From an uncultured Polycyclovorans sp. (GTDB lineage Bacteria; Pseudomonadota; Gammaproteobacteria; Nevskiales; Nevskiaceae), in NCBI GenBank assembly GCA_936928855.1, contig CAKZHZ010000010.1:1-25127 (forward strand): a stretch of 25,127 bases of DNA. The letters are read 5' to 3'. Shown in pieces: positions 22,175 to 25,127 of this stretch. Each line of letters begins with the position of its first letter. The stretch's first letter is position 1. The position numbers were made by a program, and so were the translations under genes. The notes below the pieces were generated by a model. The model saw only the letters and a list, made by a program, of their open reading frames with translations. It did not search any database and was not told the origin of the DNA.

Positions 22175-22204
22175 CACCATGAGAGTGCTCATGGTGATCA
22201 CCAT
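22175..22204 (+). promoter_or_regulatory. Overlapping hairpin and palindrome in lipoprotein leader
   Basis: CACCATGAG, loop AGTG, CTCATGGTG forms a nine-base stem (22175-22196). ATGGTGATCACCAT (22191-22204) is a perfect 14-base palindrome sharing its first bases, so the two cannot both form in RNA. They lie 20-50 bases before the lipoprotein start. An operator or a translational control element is possible. Confidence 0.45.
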
Positions 22205-22224
22205 CGGATTGGGGAGTTCTCCGG

Positions 22225-23106
22225 ATGAAATACAAGGGTCTTATCGCCACCGCCGCCTGCGCCATCGTGCTGGCCGCCGCCGGTTGCTCGGACAATAACA
22301 ACAGTGGCAGCAGCGGCAAGACCGTCAGCTTCGGCGCCAAGGCCGCCCTCGGCGCCCTGCGCAATGCCACCTGCACCGTCACCACCTTCCCCGGCGGAAC
22401 CAGCCTTGACGGCCCGTTCACCACCAACGCTGACGGTGTAGTCGTTTTCGGCGACGTCATCTTCGCCACGCCTGCGCCCAACCTGCTGATCAGTTGCACG
22501 CAAGGCAGTTACTACGATGAGGCACGGGATTCGGAGTACCCACTGGGCTCCAGCGTGATTCGCACCATCGTGCCGAGTTCCCGCATCAACCTGGCCACGG
22601 ATGGCGGCGCTCTGGCCGTAGCGGTGACGTCGTACACCGAGATCGCCACGGCGCTGGCGCTCAACAACGATCCCACCAGCCCGAGTGCCGACACGATCGA
22701 AGATGCACTGGCAGCCGTTGCCACCATGGCCGGCATTCCGGGCGTAGACCTGCTGACCCCTCCGACCACGGTCAGCCAGAACGCCAAGATCAGCGCCTCC
22801 ACACCGTCCGACCTGTACGCCGCTGCGCTGGCCGGCCTGGCCTTCGCAGCCAAAACAGCGGGTTCCCCCAACGTGGGCGAGTACACGGTCACTCTGTCGC
22901 AGACCGTGGCGGGCGGCAACAATATTTCGGCCAGCATTATCAACGCCATTGATGCGGGCACCGATACAGCGGCCGCTGATCCGAACGTGACCAACCCACA
23001 GGCCACCCCGGCACTGCAGAACGCTGTGAACCAACAGCAACAAGCCGCCGGCTCGCCCGGTGATCGCGGTCGCGTGCAGGATCCCACCGGCGGCATCAGC
23101 GGATAA
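22225..23106 (+). CDS. Lipoprotein of unknown function
   Basis: The 293-residue protein has a lipoprotein signal (LAAAGC, Cys21) and a polar linker SDNNNSGSSGK. Residues about 30-120 look like a beta-rich domain (VSFGAKAALGALRNATCTVTTFPGG... GVVVFGDVIF) similar in feel to carboxypeptidase-regulatory folds. The rest is rich in Ala and Thr and ends in a Gln/Gly/Asp-rich tail (NQQQQAAGSPGDRGRVQDPTGG). I cannot assign a family. GGGGAG stands upstream of the ATG. A strong terminator follows, so it is probably transcribed alone, separately from the YjbH-like gene. Confidence 0.85.
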   Translation: MKYKGLIATAACAIVLAAAGCSDNNNSGSSGKTVSFGAKAALGALRNATCTVTTFPGGTSLDGPFTTNADGVVVFGDVIFATPAPNLLISCTQGSYYDEARDSEYPLGSSVIRTIVPSSRINLATDGGALAVAVTSYTEIATALALNNDPTSPSADTIEDALAAVATMAGIPGVDLLTPPTTVSQNAKISASTPSDLYAAALAGLAFAAKTAGSPNVGEYTVTLSQTVAGGNNISASIINAIDAGTDTAAADPNVTNPQATPALQNAVNQQQQAAGSPGDRGRVQDPTGGISG

Positions 23107-23139
23107 GGCCTGAGCGCTACCCATCGCAATGCAGGACTC

Positions 23140-23166
23140 AGGAAAGGCCGCATAGCGGCCTTTCCT
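23140..23166 (+). terminator. Strong terminator after the lipoprotein gene
   Basis: A perfect twelve-base stem, AGGAAAGGCCGC with GCGGCCTTTCCT around the loop ATA, is followed by GTTT. It lies 34 bases after the lipoprotein stop and ahead of the YjbH-like gene. Confidence 0.85.
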
Positions 23167-23239
23167 GTTTGAGGCAACGTTGAATCCATCCCACGGCCCT
23201 TTCAGTGGGCCCTGCCTGCACGGGTGCAAGGAGCGACAC

Positions 23240-25060
23240 GTGAGCGGTCTTGATAGGCACATATCCCAATCGATCGGCGTGGCCCTGCTCGTCGGATGCG
23301 GCGCGGTGTCGGCGTATCAGTCCACCCAGGGCTATTCAGGCCTGCTGCTCGTCCCCAATGCCCAGGTTCAGCACCGCCACGCCGTCGACGCCCAGATCAA
23401 CAACCAGATCGAGTCCGAAGCCCCCACCCGGACCACCGAGGTGCAAAACCTCATCTTCTCGGTTGGATTCCTGCCGCGCTTCGAGCTGAGCGGCCGCGTT
23501 GCCACTGTCGATGGGACCACCGGCCCGCGCATCCGCAACGACCTGTCGGGCAGCGCCAAGCTGCAGTTGCTGAAGGACTGGCACGGCTTCAGTTTTGCCG
23601 TGGGCGCCTCCGACTTCGGCGGCGAGGCACAGAACTACGAATCACGCTACGCGGTCGCCGACTGGGCGCCGGTGAAACAGCTGCGCATCACCGTCGGCGC
23701 CGGGGCCGGTGACCGGCTCGATGGCCCCTTCGGGGGACTGGAGTGGACACCGCTGTCATGGCTGCACCTGCTGGGCGACTATGATGGCGAAAACCTCAAT
23801 GGCGGCCTGCGTCTGCTCGCACCGCCCTATCGCGGCATGCAGGCCTATGTGATGGCGGCGACGCAGCCGGATGTCGGTGTCGCACAGGAAGACGACGTGA
23901 TGCTGGCCGGCGGCATCACCTTTACCTTCGGCACCCCGCACAGCCGCCGCCCGCCACCGCCGCCGCCGGCGCAGCGGCCGGCCGCACTGCCGAATGACCT
24001 GCCCCAGGTGACGGTCGACAGCAGCTTGCAGGGCTGGTCATCGCACGAGGCCTTCCTCGAACCGTGCATCCCGGGGCGCGCCGGGGTGGAAGTGGAAGAA
24101 CAGCGCTATGGCATCCCGGTTCGGCAGGCCCGCATGGATTGCGCCGAAAACCGCCCGGCGGAGGCCCGGTGGCGGTCGCAGCGACTGTCCGACTTCAATC
24201 CGGTGTCCCGCCGCAACTGGCACAACGCCGGCCTGCAGTTGCGGGTGGACCCCGCCCTCAACACCGCCGTCGCCACCGAGTACGGCGTGTTCGACTACTC
24301 GCTGGCCCTTCAGTCCTCCGCCCGCCTGCAATTGCCGGCCGGGCTGGCGCTCTATGTCACCCACACCGATCCGCTGACCGAGAGCGAGGATTACCGCCCC
24401 GGCCGGATCTATGCCCGTGGCCGCTTCCGCTCGGAGACACAGGAGGTGATCGGCCAGTGGTTCGCCCACCCGCTGCCCGGCGTCTTCCTGATGGCCGCTG
24501 GCGGCCGCATGCGAATACTCGGCGAGGACAACGATGTCAGCCTCGGCGAGATCGCCCTCCACAGCCCTGGCGGCGCCCACCAGCTGCACGGCGCGGCCGG
24601 CGAGTTCACCTCGCGCGACCCGGCAACCGCCTTCATCACCCGGGACTATCACCAGGTCGGCTACCGCTACTTCTGGTTCAAGCAGGACCTGTCAATCACG
24701 GTCCAGCGCGGCTGCTACCTGCTCGACGACTGCGGCCACTCGCTGTACGTGGAACGCTTCATGGGCCATGTGTCCTTCACCGCCTTCTATCGCCGCATGT
24801 CATCGGACGAACAGGTCGGCGGCTTCGGGATCAGCCTGCCGCTGACCACTCGCAAACAATGGGTCATGGGGCCCGTGCGGGCCGGCGGCAACCCCGCGTT
24901 CAACTATCGCCTGTTCACCACCATCAACCCACCCAACGGGCGCAACACCCTGCGGCCGAACTTCATGGTGGAACCCCGTCTGCGCTATGACCTGCGCCGG
25001 CACCTGCTGGATCGCGATCGCGCCCAGCCCGGCTACTGGCCCACCGCCCCGGGAAGCTAG
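23240..25060 (+). CDS. YjbH-like outer-membrane protein
   Basis: The 606-residue product starts with a signal peptide (SIGVALLVGCGAVSA) and continues as a beta-barrel-like protein of the YjbH/exopolysaccharide family: GYSGLLLVPNAQV, VQNLIFSVGFLPRFELSGRVA in the N-terminal half, a Pro-rich hinge (RRPPPPPPAQRP), then a second half with many aromatic-ended strands such as GYRYFWFKQDLSITVQRG and GGFGISLPLTTRK. YjbH proteins are linked to polysaccharide export and work with the lipoprotein YjbF; no YjbE, YjbF or YjbG homologue is visible here. I choose the GTG at 23240, with AAGGAG six bases upstream; the frame opens with a TTG at 23180. Its TAG stop lies within the contig-end repeat. Confidence 0.72.
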   Translation: MSGLDRHISQSIGVALLVGCGAVSAYQSTQGYSGLLLVPNAQVQHRHAVDAQINNQIESEAPTRTTEVQNLIFSVGFLPRFELSGRVATVDGTTGPRIRNDLSGSAKLQLLKDWHGFSFAVGASDFGGEAQNYESRYAVADWAPVKQLRITVGAGAGDRLDGPFGGLEWTPLSWLHLLGDYDGENLNGGLRLLAPPYRGMQAYVMAATQPDVGVAQEDDVMLAGGITFTFGTPHSRRPPPPPPAQRPAALPNDLPQVTVDSSLQGWSSHEAFLEPCIPGRAGVEVEEQRYGIPVRQARMDCAENRPAEARWRSQRLSDFNPVSRRNWHNAGLQLRVDPALNTAVATEYGVFDYSLALQSSARLQLPAGLALYVTHTDPLTESEDYRPGRIYARGRFRSETQEVIGQWFAHPLPGVFLMAAGGRMRILGEDNDVSLGEIALHSPGGAHQLHGAAGEFTSRDPATAFITRDYHQVGYRYFWFKQDLSITVQRGCYLLDDCGHSLYVERFMGHVSFTAFYRRMSSDEQVGGFGISLPLTTRKQWVMGPVRAGGNPAFNYRLFTTINPPNGRNTLRPNFMVEPRLRYDLRRHLLDRDRAQPGYWPTAPGS

Positions 25061-25127
25061 TGTCCTGTCCCCGAAGTTCGCATGCGAGCTCGCGGGTCTT
25101 TTTCGCGCCTGGCCGCGTTGCTCCTCC
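25056..25127. repeat. Right copy of contig-end inverted repeat
   Basis: This is the inverse of 8-79 with three differences in 72 bases, cut off by the end of the window. It contains the YjbH-like stop codon (25058-25060). In the short frame seen at base 1, the three differences would be two silent and one Ala-to-Thr change. Confidence 0.85.

Overview
The window looks like one chromosomal contig from a GC-rich gammaproteobacterium. The evidence is the order BamC-like lipoprotein, dapA, gcvR and bcp (as in Escherichia coli), the efp/epmA/epmB beta-lysylation set, a FimX-like protein and a YjbH-like outer-membrane protein. I cannot name the genus; a Chromatiales/Ectothiorhodospiraceae-like or Nevskiales-like lineage is a guess. 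Both ends lie in inverted copies of the same roughly 72-bp repeat, so the contig probably stops at a dispersed repeat.

Layout. (1) 75-4266: a lipoprotein resembling M19 dipeptidases, divergent from a small YtkA-like periplasmic protein and a di-heme cytochrome c peroxidase-like lipoprotein. (2) 4536-10340: a 5.8-kb mobile element in the 3' end of tRNA-Ser(GGA), bounded by an 18-bp direct repeat. It carries a P4-type integrase, an AlpA-like regulator, a RepL-like winged-helix protein, four 22-bp iterons, a winged-helix protein with a degenerate nuclease-like half, a tail-anchored small protein and the VapD toxin. About 1.4 kb of it is hairpin-dense DNA with little or no coding sequence, including perfect inverted repeats of 18-19 bp. 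(3) 10327-10640: the tRNA-Ser gene, REP-like hairpins and a broken copy of the tRNA 5' end. (4) 10641-12974: BamC-like lipoprotein, dapA, gcvR and bcp. (5) 13110-14860: a PIN-PhoH ATPase and a small conserved-looking partner, then a tandem array of palindromes. (6) 15243-17885: epmA and efp on one strand, epmB divergent on the other; together they make and modify elongation factor P. (7) 17882-22106: a FimX-like protein with degenerate GGDEF and EAL domains, then a membrane histidine kinase with no response regulator in view. (8) 22225-25060: a lipoprotein of unknown function and a YjbH-like outer-membrane protein.

The most interesting part is the tRNA-Ser element. Its gene set (integrase, AlpA, RepL-like protein, iterons, VapD) suggests a plasmid that integrates, or a small satellite-like integrative element. 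It recalls the vap regions of Dichelobacter nodosus, which also carry vapD and sit at tRNA-Ser genes. It has no recognisable capsid, relaxase or conjugation gene. The long inverted repeats beside the iterons may form a replication origin or a structured RNA, but this is inference.
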